Below, piece by piece: positions 50,018 to 59,182 of a stretch of 64,000 nucleotides of DNA (position 1 is its first letter; every line of letters starts with the position of its first letter). The stretch is from DASZQL01 sp964391865 (GTDB lineage: Bacteria > Planctomycetota > Phycisphaerae > Phycisphaerales > UBA1924): positions 1 through 64,000 of the forward strand of contig CAYMNQ010000006.1 of NCBI GenBank assembly GCA_964391865.1. Reading direction: 5' to 3'. Position numbers and translations under genes: made by a program. The notes beneath the pieces were generated by a model. The model did not search any database. It saw only the letters and a list, made by a program, of their open reading frames with translations, and had not been told where the DNA came from.

Positions 50018-52093
50018 ATGAAGATTCGCGGAAAACTGATCGGGATTCTGCTCGCCGTCGGTATCGCGCCGGCGTTGGGCTTGTTCGGCGTGGTGATCAG
50101 CTCGCAGAAGACGCTGCAGAACGAGCTCGAGATGCAGTTCGAGCGGATCGCCACCAGCTCGATGGACAAGATCGAACGCAACCTCTTCGAGCGCTACGGC
50201 GACGTGCAGGCGTTCGGCTACAACACCGCGGTCTATAACCGCGCGACGTGGTACAAGCCGGGTGACGAGAACCCGATCGTCGACGCGATGAACAAGTATG
50301 TCGTCGCGTACGGGTTGTACCCGCTGATGGTCCTGGTGGACACCGAGGGCAAGGTCATCGCGGTGAACAGCCGCGACGCCGGCGGGAAGGCGATCGAGAC
50401 ATCGTCGGTGTACGAGAGGAACTTCGCCAACGCGCCGTGGTTCTCGGCGGCGATGCGCGACCAGTTCCTCGTCGGGCCGACCGGGTTGACGGGCACGGTG
50501 GTCGATGACGTGTACGTGGAGCCGATGTTCAAGGCGTTCTTCGGCGGGGAAGGTCTGTGCATGGGCTTCACCGCGCCGGTGAAAGACGCGGAAGGCAAGA
50601 CGATCGCGGTGTGGCGCAACTACGCCGACTGGAAAGTCGTCGAGGATATGGTGTACGCGGAGTACGAGCAGCTCAAGAAGGGCGGCTGGAAAAGCAGCGA
50701 GCTGACGCTGATCGACTCGAAGGGCCGCGTGATTGTTGACTGCGACCCGTCGGTCCACGGCGTGCCGGCGAACCGCGACCTCGAGGGTGTGGTGCTCAAG
50801 CTGAATCTCGCGGAGAAGGGCGTCGAGGCGGCGAAGCTCGCCGTCGAGGGCAAGAGCGGCTCGCTCCGCTCGAAGCACGCGCGGAAGGGCACATACCAGT
50901 CGGCGGGCTTCGCGCACAGCGCTGGCGCGCTGGGCTACGCGGGCATGAACTGGTCGCTGCTCGTGCGCGTCCCCGAGGAGGAATCGCTCGCCACGTTCAC
51001 GGCGATGCAGCAGAAGCTGGGCATGATCATGATCGGCGCGATCCCCGTGATCGGCGGCATCGCGTGGTTCTTCGCCGGCATGTTCGTGAAGCCCATCCGG
51101 CGCATCGTCGACGCGATCAAGGACATCGCGCAAGGTGAGGGGGACCTGACCAAGCGGCTGGATGCTTCGTCGAAGGACGAGCTGGGCGAACTCGCGGGGT
51201 GGTTCAACACGTTCCTCAAGGTGCTGCACGACCTGATCTCGCAGATCATCAACACGACGCAGAACGTGAGCGCCGCGACCAAGCAGATCGACGACGCCGG
51301 CCGCTCCATGGCGGAGACCGTCAACGAGCAGTCGCAGCAGACCGCGCAGACGAGCAGCGCCATCGAGGAGATGTCGGCGAGCATCATCGAAGTCGCGCGC
51401 AAGGCGGGCGACGCCGCTGGCGGCACCAAGCAGGCGGGCGAGCAGGCCCGCAGCGGCGGGGAGATCGTCACCCGCACCGTCGACGGCATCCGCGGCATCT
51501 CTCAACTCGTCGAGCAGTCCGCCGCTTCCATCACTGAACTGGGCAAGCGCGGCGAGCAGATCGGCTCGATCATCGAGGTCATCAACGACATCGCCGATCA
51601 GACGAACCTGCTCGCGCTCAACGCCGCGATCGAAGCGGCCCGCGCGGGCGAGCACGGTCGCGGCTTCGCGGTCGTCGCCGACGAGGTCCGCAAGCTCGCC
51701 GAGCGGACCACCAAGGCGACGCAGGAAGTCGCGTCGTCGATCCAGGCGATCCAGCAGGACACGACGAACGCCGTCAGCCGAATGGAGCAGTGCTCGAAGA
51801 CGGTGTCGGAAGGCGTGGCGCTCGCCGAGCAGGCGGGGTCGGCGCTCAACGGCATCGTCAGCGGCTCGGGCGGCATCACGACGATGGTCGAATCCATCGC
51901 CGCGGCGACCGAGGAGCAGTCGGCGGCGGCGGAGGAGATTACGCGCAGCGTCTCCGCCATCGCGGAAGTTGGGCGACGGAACTCCGAGCAGGCGACGCAG
52001 GTCTCGACCGCCGCGTCGACCCTGAGCGACGAGACGGGCACGCTGCTGATGCTGGTGAGGCGGTTCAAGACCGATGCGAGCAAGGTGGGGTAA
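50018..52093 (+). CDS. Methyl-accepting chemotaxis protein
   Basis: This 691-residue receptor has an N-terminal membrane helix (LIGILLAVGIAPALGLFGVVI) and a double-Cache-like sensor domain of about 320 residues. A second helix (GMIMIGAIPVIGGIAWFFAGMF) and a HAMP domain follow. The cytoplasmic signalling domain contains the hairpin NDIADQTNLLALNAAIEAAR. It senses a small molecule and signals through CheA, but the ligand is unknown. No C-terminal CheR-binding pentapeptide is visible. A GGAGG ribosome binding site lies 6 nt upstream. No che genes are in the window. Confidence 0.96.
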   Translation: MKIRGKLIGILLAVGIAPALGLFGVVISSQKTLQNELEMQFERIATSSMDKIERNLFERYGDVQAFGYNTAVYNRATWYKPGDENPIVDAMNKYVVAYGLYPLMVLVDTEGKVIAVNSRDAGGKAIETSSVYERNFANAPWFSAAMRDQFLVGPTGLTGTVVDDVYVEPMFKAFFGGEGLCMGFTAPVKDAEGKTIAVWRNYADWKVVEDMVYAEYEQLKKGGWKSSELTLIDSKGRVIVDCDPSVHGVPANRDLEGVVLKLNLAEKGVEAAKLAVEGKSGSLRSKHARKGTYQSAGFAHSAGALGYAGMNWSLLVRVPEEESLATFTAMQQKLGMIMIGAIPVIGGIAWFFAGMFVKPIRRIVDAIKDIAQGEGDLTKRLDASSKDELGELAGWFNTFLKVLHDLISQIINTTQNVSAATKQIDDAGRSMAETVNEQSQQTAQTSSAIEEMSASIIEVARKAGDAAGGTKQAGEQARSGGEIVTRTVDGIRGISQLVEQSAASITELGKRGEQIGSIIEVINDIADQTNLLALNAAIEAARAGEHGRGFAVVADEVRKLAERTTKATQEVASSIQAIQQDTTNAVSRMEQCSKTVSEGVALAEQAGSALNGIVSGSGGITTMVESIAAATEEQSAAAEEITRSVSAIAEVGRRNSEQATQVSTAASTLSDETGTLLMLVRRFKTDASKVG

Positions 52094-52120
52094 GCGGCCG
52101 CGCAAGTTTCGTTCAACAAC

Positions 52121-52150
52121 AAACCCCTCGGCCCGCGCCGAGGGGTTTTC
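52121..52150 (+). terminator. Bidirectional intrinsic terminator
   Basis: CCCCTCGG pairs with CCGAGGGG, followed by TTTT on the + strand; the left side has AACAACAAA, so it can also terminate the convergent peroxiredoxin gene on the - strand. Confidence 0.85.
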
Positions 52151-52174
52151 GTTTTCACAATCGGGTTCGGGCAT

Positions 52175-52663
52175 TCAGCCCAGCGCCGCCACCACATCCG
52201 CGTTGTTCATCGCGTCCTTCAGCTCGCGCGCCTGCGACCATTTCACCCGGGCGATGCCGTCGGCGTTCTTGCCGATAACCACCGTGCCGCGGCCGGAGAC
52301 GTTCAGCGGGGCGAAGTACAAGCCGTACGCGCGGCAGACCTGCCGGTGCATGTCGGCGAGCAGCGTCTGCTTTAGCCCCAGTGAGTCGGCCCACGCTTTG
52401 TGCGTGAAGAAGCTGTCCGTCGAGATGCCGACGACCTCGGCGCCCTTGCCGCTGAACTTGCTGAGCTCGTCGGTGATGCAGCGCATCTCCGTGGAGCACA
52501 CCGGCGAAAAATCGAGCGGGTAGAAACACAGCACGACGTCCGACTTCTTGACGTGGTCAGACAGGCACCACTCGGCGCGGTTCTGGTCGGTGAGCGTGAA
52601 ATCCGGGGCGGTGTCACCCGCTTTGAAGGGGGTGTCGCGCGGGATCAGGTTCTCGTTCGGCAT
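52175..52663 (-). CDS. Peroxiredoxin (AhpC/TSA family)
   Basis: The 162-residue thiol peroxidase reduces peroxides. The peroxidatic cysteine is Cys56 in DFSPVCSTEMRC, with a second Cys62 five residues on, and VVLCFYPLDFSP is a clear family segment. It starts MPNENLIPRDTPFKAGD; GAGGAG lies 6 nt upstream. It is a 1-Cys or an atypical 2-Cys (Cys56/Cys62) type. It is convergent with mcp and divergent from yggS. Confidence 0.93.
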   Translation of the reverse strand: MPNENLIPRDTPFKAGDTAPDFTLTDQNRAEWCLSDHVKKSDVVLCFYPLDFSPVCSTEMRCITDELSKFSGKGAEVVGISTDSFFTHKAWADSLGLKQTLLADMHRQVCRAYGLYFAPLNVSGRGTVVIGKNADGIARVKWSQARELKDAMNNADVVAALG

Positions 52664-52801
52664 GGAAATCTCCTCGGATCGGGCGATCGTTGCTTGGTGT
52701 CGGTGGTATACCCGAGCGGGGCGGATTGCGGGAAAGCGGCCCGCGCGCCTATGCTCTTGGTCGAGCAAGGATGGCCCATTGTATAGCGGGGTGCGCGCGG
52801 G

Positions 52802-53641
52802 ATGATGACACTCGACTCCTTGAACGCCAGATACCGCGACGTGACGGAGCGCGTGGGCGCGGCGGCGGTGCGATCCGGACGCAAGGCGTCGGACGTCATG
52901 GTCGTGGCGGTGTCGAAGTACGCCGAGCTTGACCAGATCCGCGAACTGATCGCGCTGGGGCACATGGACTTCGGTGAGAGCCGAGTGCAGTCATTGATCC
53001 AGCGGGCCGCGGTGATCGAGGAGATCTTCGGTCGCCAGCTCGCGGTGCCGCAGGTCGCCGCGGCTCAGCGGGCCGCCCGATCGAAGCAGCAGGAGTCCGA
53101 CGGGCTCCCCGCCCTCCCGCCCGCCACGCGCGTCCGCTGGCACATGATCGGGCACCTGCAGCGGAACAAGGTGAAGAAGGTCGTCGGGCTGGCGCGGCTG
53201 ATCCATAGTGTCGACTCACTGCGCCTCATCGAAGAGATCCAGACGGCGGCGACGAAGCGCGACGAGGTGGTCGAGATCCTCATCCAGGTGAACTGCTCCG
53301 AGGAGCCGCAGAAATACGGCTGCGCGGTTGCGGCGGCGATGCACCTGTGCGAGCAGGCGGAGTCGAGCATCCACATGCGCGTGCGCGGGTTCATGACCAT
53401 GGCGCCGCACTCCTCGAACCCGGAAGATTCGCGCCCGACTTTTGATCGGTGCCGCGACCTCTTCTCCGACGCGAAGCGCCACGGCGTGGGCGGGCCGCAC
53501 TTCAACATCCTGTCGATGGGCATGAGCAATGATTTCGAGGTAGCGATCGACTGCGGGTCGAACCTCGTGCGCGTCGGCTCGGCGATCTTCGGCGAGTCGG
53601 CCCGCGCCGACGCCGACGAGGACGAAAGCGATGAGGACTGA
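52802..53641 (+). CDS. YggS/PROSC family pyridoxal phosphate homeostasis protein
   Basis: This 279-residue protein binds pyridoxal phosphate and helps keep its free level in balance. The PLP lysine lies in VVAVSKYAE, followed by HMDFGESRVQSL. HMIGHLQRNKVKK and LSMGMSNDFEVAI are conserved blocks. An unusual Ala/Gln-rich insert of about 30 residues (AQRAARSKQQESDGL) separates the first and second blocks, so the protein is longer than the usual 230. The C-terminus is acidic. Its stop overlaps the next gene by 11 bp. Confidence 0.94.
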   Translation: MMTLDSLNARYRDVTERVGAAAVRSGRKASDVMVVAVSKYAELDQIRELIALGHMDFGESRVQSLIQRAAVIEEIFGRQLAVPQVAAAQRAARSKQQESDGLPALPPATRVRWHMIGHLQRNKVKKVVGLARLIHSVDSLRLIEEIQTAATKRDEVVEILIQVNCSEEPQKYGCAVAAAMHLCEQAESSIHMRVRGFMTMAPHSSNPEDSRPTFDRCRDLFSDAKRHGVGGPHFNILSMGMSNDFEVAIDCGSNLVRVGSAIFGESARADADEDESDED

Positions 53642-54686
53642 GACCCGCGTCGGCGCGTTCCCGCGGTTGTTCGGCGCGCTGGCGGCGATGAGTCTGGCGG
53701 CGTGCGGCGCGATCGGCGTGCAGCCGGAGCAGCCCGCCGGCGATCCCGCGGCACAGGCGGCGGTTGACCCCGCCGACACGTTTGTCGGACCGCCCGCGCC
53801 CCCGACGGCGCAGGAAGTCAGTGCCGGCGTGCCGCAGGTCGAGAACGCGGCGGAGCGGTACGGCGCGATCTACGCGCTCATGCAGTTCGCCGGCATGCCG
53901 GTGGACCCGGAGCAGCGGCGCGAGCGCGACGAGTTCATCCGCGCGGCGTTCGTTCACCTGCAGGAACACGCGCGCCAGGCGCTCGCCGCGTCAAAGCTCC
54001 CGAATTGCTTCTTCAACGTCAACCGCGACGCGTTCAACCCCGCGCTCTTTCACATCGGTGAACTGGAAGCGATCGATCGGCTGCTCCGTGCGGCGTGCAA
54101 CGAGAAGTACCAGGCGAAGGATTTCGCGGGCGCCGGCGAGTTCCTCGCCGCCCGCGTGCGCGTCGCCCGGCAACTCGGCGCGTGCCCCACGCTGATCGAG
54201 AAGCAGACGGCGCTGCTGTCCATGACCGACCCGCTGCGGCTGATCCGCGCGTGGTCCGCCGTCGCCGCCGACGCCGACCGGTCCGCGATGGCGGACGAAC
54301 TGCGCAAGATCGATCCGAACGACCCCTTCGATTGCCGCGGCGGACTGACCGAGATGGCGAGGATCGTGCTCGTCATGATCGCCAAGCGCGACCCGCAGGT
54401 CGGTTTGCCGTGGGTCCAGCAACTGCAGCCCGCGAAGGCGATGGAGTTCGCGCAGTTCTGCGACAGCGGCATCAAGGAAGTCGTCGACGCGTGGGTGAAG
54501 CCCGACGCGCCGCAGAAGATCCGCGCGGTGGTCGAGGGCTTGAACAACTTCGGGCAGCCGCACCCGCTCTCGGGCATCGATCGGTTTCATCAACTGGCGA
54601 TGAAGACGCGCGACGAGGTCGCGGCGACGATCAAGCTGTTGACGGACCCGAGGCTCGCCGCGCCCGACGCGCCGGCCGCGAAGTAA
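53631..54686 (+). CDS. Putative lipoprotein
   Basis: This 351-residue exported protein has a lipoprotein signal with the lipobox LAAC (Cys25) followed by an Ala/Pro/Gln-rich linker. The mature domain is mainly helical and contains PNCFFNVNRDAFNP and FDCRGGLTEMARIV. I do not recognise the family. The start overlaps the yggS-family stop, so they are probably co-transcribed. It is probably attached to the outer or inner membrane. Confidence 0.75.
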   Translation: MRTETRVGAFPRLFGALAAMSLAACGAIGVQPEQPAGDPAAQAAVDPADTFVGPPAPPTAQEVSAGVPQVENAAERYGAIYALMQFAGMPVDPEQRRERDEFIRAAFVHLQEHARQALAASKLPNCFFNVNRDAFNPALFHIGELEAIDRLLRAACNEKYQAKDFAGAGEFLAARVRVARQLGACPTLIEKQTALLSMTDPLRLIRAWSAVAADADRSAMADELRKIDPNDPFDCRGGLTEMARIVLVMIAKRDPQVGLPWVQQLQPAKAMEFAQFCDSGIKEVVDAWVKPDAPQKIRAVVEGLNNFGQPHPLSGIDRFHQLAMKTRDEVAATIKLLTDPRLAAPDAPAAK

Positions 54687-54742
54687 CCGGACGGATCGAA
54701 GAGGCGCGAAGCGTGAGCGAGCGCTCTTCTCGTTGAATCGCG

Positions 54743-55048
54743 CTACTCCGGCCGCTTCCACCCTGATTCCTTGTCCTTTGACAACGCCCCCGCCGCCTGC
54801 TTCACGCAGCGCCGGCAGATGAACGCCTCCGCGTACATCGGGCTTTGCCACATCGCCTCACCGCGTTCTTCGAGGCACATTGTGCAAGTCGCGCCGGGCG
54901 GGATGCTCGCCGAGCGCACGCCGGGATCGACGTCGAGATACGCGATGGTGAGGCACCCGCCGCAGATCAGCGACCCCTGATGCCCCTCGACCATGGGCAC
55001 GTCTTCCGTCCACACACGGCGGCAGAAGTCGCATAGGAAGTCGGTCAT
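54743..55048 (-). CDS. Zinc-ribbon hypothetical protein
   Basis: The 101-residue protein has four CxxC pairs: CDFC, CGGC, CTMC and CRRC, making two zinc-ribbon knuckles. No DNA- or nucleotide-binding family can be named. A start at MTDFLCDFC fits the zinc-ribbon onset; the frame continues 20 codons upstream. It lies on the same strand as trmB, downstream of it. Confidence 0.65.
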   Translation of the reverse strand: MTDFLCDFCRRVWTEDVPMVEGHQGSLICGGCLTIAYLDVDPGVRSASIPPGATCTMCLEERGEAMWQSPMYAEAFICRRCVKQAAGALSKDKESGWKRPE

Positions 55049-55154
55049 TTGCATGTATTCAGGGTCAGCGCCGGGGCGTTGCAAGGTTCGTTCTCCAGTC
55101 AGATGCAAAGCACGCAGTGCGAGACTCGCTGTCTCGCTCTGTTTCCCTCTGTGT

Positions 55155-55871
55155 TCAGAGTTTCCGCAGCTTCACCGCGTTGAACACACGCCCTTCCTTC
55201 ACGTACTTCCGCTCGAAGTTCGTGCCCACGAGTTCATCGGCCCCCGCGGATTCGGGGCGCTCGAACGCCTCTCGTGCGTACCGCAGCGACGGTAAACCCT
55301 CCTTCATCATGACCCCGATGGGGGAGCACCAGCGCGCGAAGTGTTCTTCCATCCACGCCCAGTAGTCGGCGTGGTCCGTCACGATGCGCAGCTCGCCGCC
55401 GGGGATGAGCACTCGGTGCGCATCGGCGAGGAAGCGGTCCTGCACCACCCGCCGGCGGTGATGGCGCGACTTGGGCCACGGGTCGCTGAAGTACAGATGG
55501 ATGACGTGCGCGATGCCGCTCGGCACGCGCCAACGAAGAAACTCGGTAGCGTCGACGCGCAGCATTCTCACATTGGGCAGCGCACGCCGGCGGATGCGGT
55601 CAGCCGCATAGTTGAAAAACTCGCCTGCCCATTCAATGCCGAGATAATTCGTGCCGGGTTGCAGTTCGGCCTGTTGGACGAGGAACGTGCCCTTGCCGGA
55701 CCCGACTTCGATTTCGAACGGCCGGTCCGGGTGGGGGAACCATCCGCGCGGGTCGAGGCGCGCGCCGTCCTGGTTCACGGCGATGTCGTCGGGAAGGGGC
55801 GGCAGGTCATCGGCGTTGATCGCCACTTGGCCGGGGTCGAGTTGTCTACCGCGCGACAGGCCGAAGCTCAT
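55155..55871 (-). CDS. trmB: tRNA (guanine-N7-)-methyltransferase
   Basis: TrmB methylates G46 in the tRNA variable loop. The 238-residue protein has the SAM-binding EIEVGSGKGTFLV segment, GIEWAGEF, and HLYFSDPWPKSRHHRRRVV, the clear family signature. GTNFERKYVKEGR near the C-terminus matches the family TxFExK element. TACAGT lies 6 nt before the ATG, without a ribosome binding site, suggesting a leaderless message. It sits alone. Confidence 0.95.
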   Translation of the reverse strand: MSFGLSRGRQLDPGQVAINADDLPPLPDDIAVNQDGARLDPRGWFPHPDRPFEIEVGSGKGTFLVQQAELQPGTNYLGIEWAGEFFNYAADRIRRRALPNVRMLRVDATEFLRWRVPSGIAHVIHLYFSDPWPKSRHHRRRVVQDRFLADAHRVLIPGGELRIVTDHADYWAWMEEHFARWCSPIGVMMKEGLPSLRYAREAFERPESAGADELVGTNFERKYVKEGRVFNAVKLRKL

Positions 55872-56324
55872 AGGGCCACTGTAGCGTCACGGCACGGCGT
55901 TGGGTGGCCCGGCACTCCGTGCCGGGTCTGTAACTTCCTGCTAAGCCCGTGGCACGGGCGTTCCGCCCGCAGCTACCGCCCTAAGCAATTGTCCGCTCCG
56001 CAGATTTGCCTCAAGACGGAGATCTGGTTGCCCCAACGGCCCGCACATGCCACGAGTTGCCGGAGCGATGCACGCCCTCGTGTGGCACCGCCTCCAGTCC
56101 CGCGAATCATCGGGAACCGTGACGCGAGTGCGCAAGAGCAAGGGCACAACGATCTCAGTGATCGGCAGGGGGAAGGACGACGCGAGGGCGCTGGGCCTTC
56201 GTGCTGATCTGAACGCTCGATCACGTGACGCACGCCGGCGCGGCCTCGGCCTACGATCGGGCCGCCGGCTCTGTGAACGCGACGGGCGGCGCTCTGGATG
56301 GTCTCGGGGCTCGAGTTGAGCCGT
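55872..56324. other. Gene-free stretch with REP-like hairpins
   Basis: Apart from the hairpin cluster at 55.9 kb (see repeat), I see no coding frame of family character. The stretch carries further GTGGCAC-like fragments near 56.08 kb. No promoter is clear. Confidence 0.5.
55890..55980. repeat. REP-like hairpin cluster
   Basis: Three adjacent perfect or near-perfect palindromes occur: CCCGGCAC-TCC-GTGCCGGG, GCCCGTGGCACGGGC and CGGGCG-TTC-CGCCCG. The GTGGCAC core matches the repeats near 35.7 kb and 2.1 kb. It lies upstream of trmB, in the intergenic gap. Confidence 0.7.
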
Positions 56325-56765
56325 TCACTTCATTCGAACCGAGCTTGAGTCAAAGGTCACGAGTGGTAGGACCTCCACCTCGAGCGGCCCGCCGAAGCCT
56401 CGCGCCTCATCAACCATGACCTCGCCCGGGCCGGTGGAAACGGCCCTCGCCCGCGCCGGCGGGAACCCGCGGGTGTGCAGAATGCCAGCGGAGATGATCG
56501 CGAGATCGGCGTGAACGAGCCGGGCGGAGCGTACGACGGCGCGCATCGGGGCGCTGATCGCCTCGTCCGGCTCGCTGCGCCGCAACTCCACGAGGGTACC
56601 GCGCCTCGGGAGCACGTCGCCTCGCCAGGCGAACGCGAGGCTGTCGGCGGAACGTTCGATGGCAAGCCCCGTGCGGAAGTCGGGCGTCCGCTCCGGCCTC
56701 CAGTGCAGGATTTCCGACACGCGCCAGCGAGGCTGTCGGCGTTGTTCAGCGTGATGTGGGTTCAC
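56325..56765 (-). CDS. PilZ-like protein (degenerate motif)
   Basis: The 146-residue protein begins at a GTG that overlaps the stop of the upstream PilZ gene (GTGA). It contains RRQPR (fits RxxxR) and then ERSADSL, where a canonical PilZ has (D/N)xSxxG. The motif is therefore degenerate: Glu for Asp, Ser for Gly. The rest has beta-barrel-like alternation (TLVELRRSEPDEAI). It may bind cyclic-di-GMP poorly or not at all and act as the partner of the other PilZ. Inferred from context and weak motif match. Confidence 0.6.
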   Translation of the reverse strand: MNPHHAEQRRQPRWRVSEILHWRPERTPDFRTGLAIERSADSLAFAWRGDVLPRRGTLVELRRSEPDEAISAPMRAVVRSARLVHADLAIISAGILHTRGFPPARARAVSTGPGEVMVDEARGFGGPLEVEVLPLVTFDSSSVRMK

Positions 56766-57157
56766 GGCATCTTCTCCCGGTGCGGCGCGATGCGCGGACG
56801 AGCGTCGTGGCGGGCGAAGTACTGGCACCTCGACCGGCCGGAGTTCCTCAGCTGCGGATGTTCGGCTCGAGAGATCCATCGGCACGCGATGCGGACCATC
56901 CCGCGGCCGAGCTGGCTGATGCGGACGATGCGCGCGCGCCGCGGCGTGCTGACCGACCTCGAAAGCACGCGAATGGCCTCACCATGTCCTGGGGCGCTCT
57001 CGATCCCGACATCGAACGCGATGCCCGATGCGGACGTGTCGGAGACGCGGCCCGCGTGCAAAGGTGATCCGAAGGAACGTGACCAGCCGATCCTCTCGTG
57101 CGGCGGGTAGCCGCGTTCGTTCTTCCGGCGGTTGAGCGACAAATTACGCATTTCCAT
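56762..57157 (-). CDS. PilZ domain protein
   Basis: The 131-residue protein carries a complete PilZ signature: RKNER (RxxxR) and, about 30 residues later, DTSASG (DxSxxG), followed by beta-strands. PilZ domains bind cyclic-di-GMP. AAGGAG lies 4 nt before the ATG. It lies 114 bp from the REC-GGDEF-HD gene on the same strand, so the effector may respond to that enzyme's product. Beyond the PilZ domain nothing else is identifiable. Confidence 0.8.
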   Translation of the reverse strand: MEMRNLSLNRRKNERGYPPHERIGWSRSFGSPLHAGRVSDTSASGIAFDVGIESAPGHGEAIRVLSRSVSTPRRARIVRISQLGRGMVRIACRWISRAEHPQLRNSGRSRCQYFARHDARPRIAPHREKMP

Positions 57158-57271
57158 GAGTCTCCTTGCTGTATCTTCTCTTAACGTGACATAACTCGCT
57201 GCGAAGGCGGCGAACGCCCATACCGGGCACCGAGTGTGCTCGATGTCCAAGCCTGAACGGTCCCTCCGGGA

Positions 57272-58834
57272 TCACGCGGCAAGGCGTTGTCGTGGACGAC
57301 TTCGGTCAAGAAAATTCGCGAGCTCCGGATCAAACTGGTGCCCCCGCTCGCGATCGACCTCATGCATCGCTTCCGCATAGGTGCGCAGACGCGCGTACGG
57401 GCGTTTGCTCGTCATCGTGACGACGCTGTCGGCGAGATTCAGCAGCCCGGCCAGTCGTTCCCCGGTGTCGGCAATTCGTCCGACCGCGTCCCGATGTTCG
57501 CTTGCGTCGTAGCGTCGGTGATGAAGGGCGACGAGCTCCACAACCTTTTCCGACAGGCCGCAGGCTCGGACCAGCTCCGCGCCGAGGCGCGCGTGCTCGT
57601 TGATGAGTCGTCGCTCCTCGGGATTGAGCGGGCGCGGCGCGGTGAGGAGTTCCTCAGGGATGCACACCTTGCCGATGTCGTGGTATCGAGCGGCGAGATC
57701 GAGCGCTTCGAGGTCATCCCGAGAGAATCCCGCTCTACGGCCGATCGTGACGGCCAGCTCGCCGACCAGGTTCGAATGCGGCCCGATGTGCTCCGCTTGG
57801 GTGGCTTGCAGCCGAGGACGGAGCAGTTTGACCAATGCCTCGAGCCGCTCGCCGGGATTCAACCCGGGCTCCATCTGCACGCATTCGGCGGCCTCGAAGG
57901 CCGTCAACGTATCCCACGTGCAGACGCGATCGCGCCCGGACTCTTTCGCCCAGTAGAGCGCGCGATCGACGCGAAGCAGCGACGACTCGCTGACTTCCTT
58001 GTTGGGCACGAGATCCACGCCGAAGCTGGCCGTAATGGGACGCGCCTGGTCGAGCCAGGGCCCCGGGATACTCGCGAGTGCCCGGCGAGCCCGCTCGGCC
58101 CAGAGCCAACCTTCGGCGAGCGACACCGACGGAATGAGCGCGAGAAACTCCTCGCCGCCCCAGCGGGCGAGCACGCTGGAACGCGGCAACGATGTGCTGA
58201 GCGCCTCAGCCGCCAGCCGCAGCGCGACATCCCCGTTGTGATGACCCCAGGTGTCGTTGATGACCTTGAAATGGTCGAGATCGACCATGGCCACGATCGT
58301 GTGCGCGCGCCGATCGGATCGGTTGCGCGCCGAACTGAGCAGGCGGCGAATGCAGCGCCTGTTGGGAAGCCCCGTCAGGGCGTCGGTCTCGCACAGCCGG
58401 ACCAATTGACGCCAACGTCGCGACGCGGCACGCCGATCCGACACGCGGCGTCTCGACTCGGACACGGCGTGCCGGACCCGGTCGAGTAGCGCCCCATGCT
58501 CCATCGCGGCGGACTTCGGCACGAAGTCGACGACGCCGTTCCGGATGGAATCAATCACCACATCCTGTCTCGTGGACGACGACACCACGAGCACCGGGAT
58601 CTGTGGCACGAGCTTCCTGAGTTCCTGCGAGACATCGGACGCCAAGTCGCAGCCGAGGTTGTAGTCGAGAATAATGCAGTCGAGTTCGGTGTTGCGGATC
58701 GCGGCCAGCAGAGCGTCCCTGTTCTCGACCGCGATCAGGGTGACCGCCACGTCCCCCCGCTGTGTGAGGGCGCGGTGAAGAAGTTGCCGATGGTCGGCAT
58801 CGTCGTCTGCAAGAAGTATCCTAAGAGCGTCCAT
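57272..58834 (-). CDS. Response regulator with GGDEF and HD domains
   Basis: This 520-residue signalling protein has a receiver domain with the phosphoacceptor Asp57 in IILDYN and the Lys in VPKSA. A GGDEF domain follows with the active motif GGEEF near residue 226, so it should make cyclic-di-GMP. The C-terminal HD domain has HDIGK near residue 385 and HHRRYDASEH in place of HHExxDGxGYP, so the GYP motif of cyclic-di-GMP phosphodiesterases is missing. It may therefore be inactive as a phosphodiesterase or hydrolyse another nucleotide. A GGAG lies 11 nt before MDALRIL. It shares the locus with the two PilZ genes. Confidence 0.93.
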   Translation of the reverse strand: MDALRILLADDDADHRQLLHRALTQRGDVAVTLIAVENRDALLAAIRNTELDCIILDYNLGCDLASDVSQELRKLVPQIPVLVVSSSTRQDVVIDSIRNGVVDFVPKSAAMEHGALLDRVRHAVSESRRRVSDRRAASRRWRQLVRLCETDALTGLPNRRCIRRLLSSARNRSDRRAHTIVAMVDLDHFKVINDTWGHHNGDVALRLAAEALSTSLPRSSVLARWGGEEFLALIPSVSLAEGWLWAERARRALASIPGPWLDQARPITASFGVDLVPNKEVSESSLLRVDRALYWAKESGRDRVCTWDTLTAFEAAECVQMEPGLNPGERLEALVKLLRPRLQATQAEHIGPHSNLVGELAVTIGRRAGFSRDDLEALDLAARYHDIGKVCIPEELLTAPRPLNPEERRLINEHARLGAELVRACGLSEKVVELVALHHRRYDASEHRDAVGRIADTGERLAGLLNLADSVVTMTSKRPYARLRTYAEAMHEVDRERGHQFDPELANFLDRSRPRQRLAA

Positions 58835-59182
58835 CGTCGTGTGTCTCCGATTGTTGAGAATGGCTGCCGGATTCGTCGGCGCGCGGGTCAAGCCTCCGAA
58901 GCAAGACTCTCATTCCGCAGAATTGTGCGGCCGCCCCATTTGGTACGAGCGACACGGTTTCTCACCCCCGCTGGATGGGTGCGGTGAGCAGCGCGGATAT
59001 CGGGCACCTCCCCCCACGCCGTGTTATAAGTTGCATTCGTACTACTTTTCTCATTAAGAAGGATCGAATGTGCCGACACGCTTAAACGACCTGGCATGCG
59101 CCCGCAAAGACAGTCGTCGTGCGGGTCTCCGAAAGCCGGAGGCCCGGTGGCGTGGCGGACGCGCACTTTGGAGACCGACGCA
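58835..59182. other. Divergent control region between REC-GGDEF-HD and histidine kinase
   Basis: An AT-rich island lies near 59.02-59.06 kb. On the - strand it has TATAAC (59028-59023), and on the + strand TTGCAT-17 bp-TTAAGA; both are weak matches. Translation of the kinase may begin upstream at 59096. No gene is supported here. Confidence 0.4.

Noticed and set aside
49817..52174. A 785-codon open frame on the - strand across the chemoreceptor gene
   Set aside because: Antisense of a clear MCP; no motif, no start signal.
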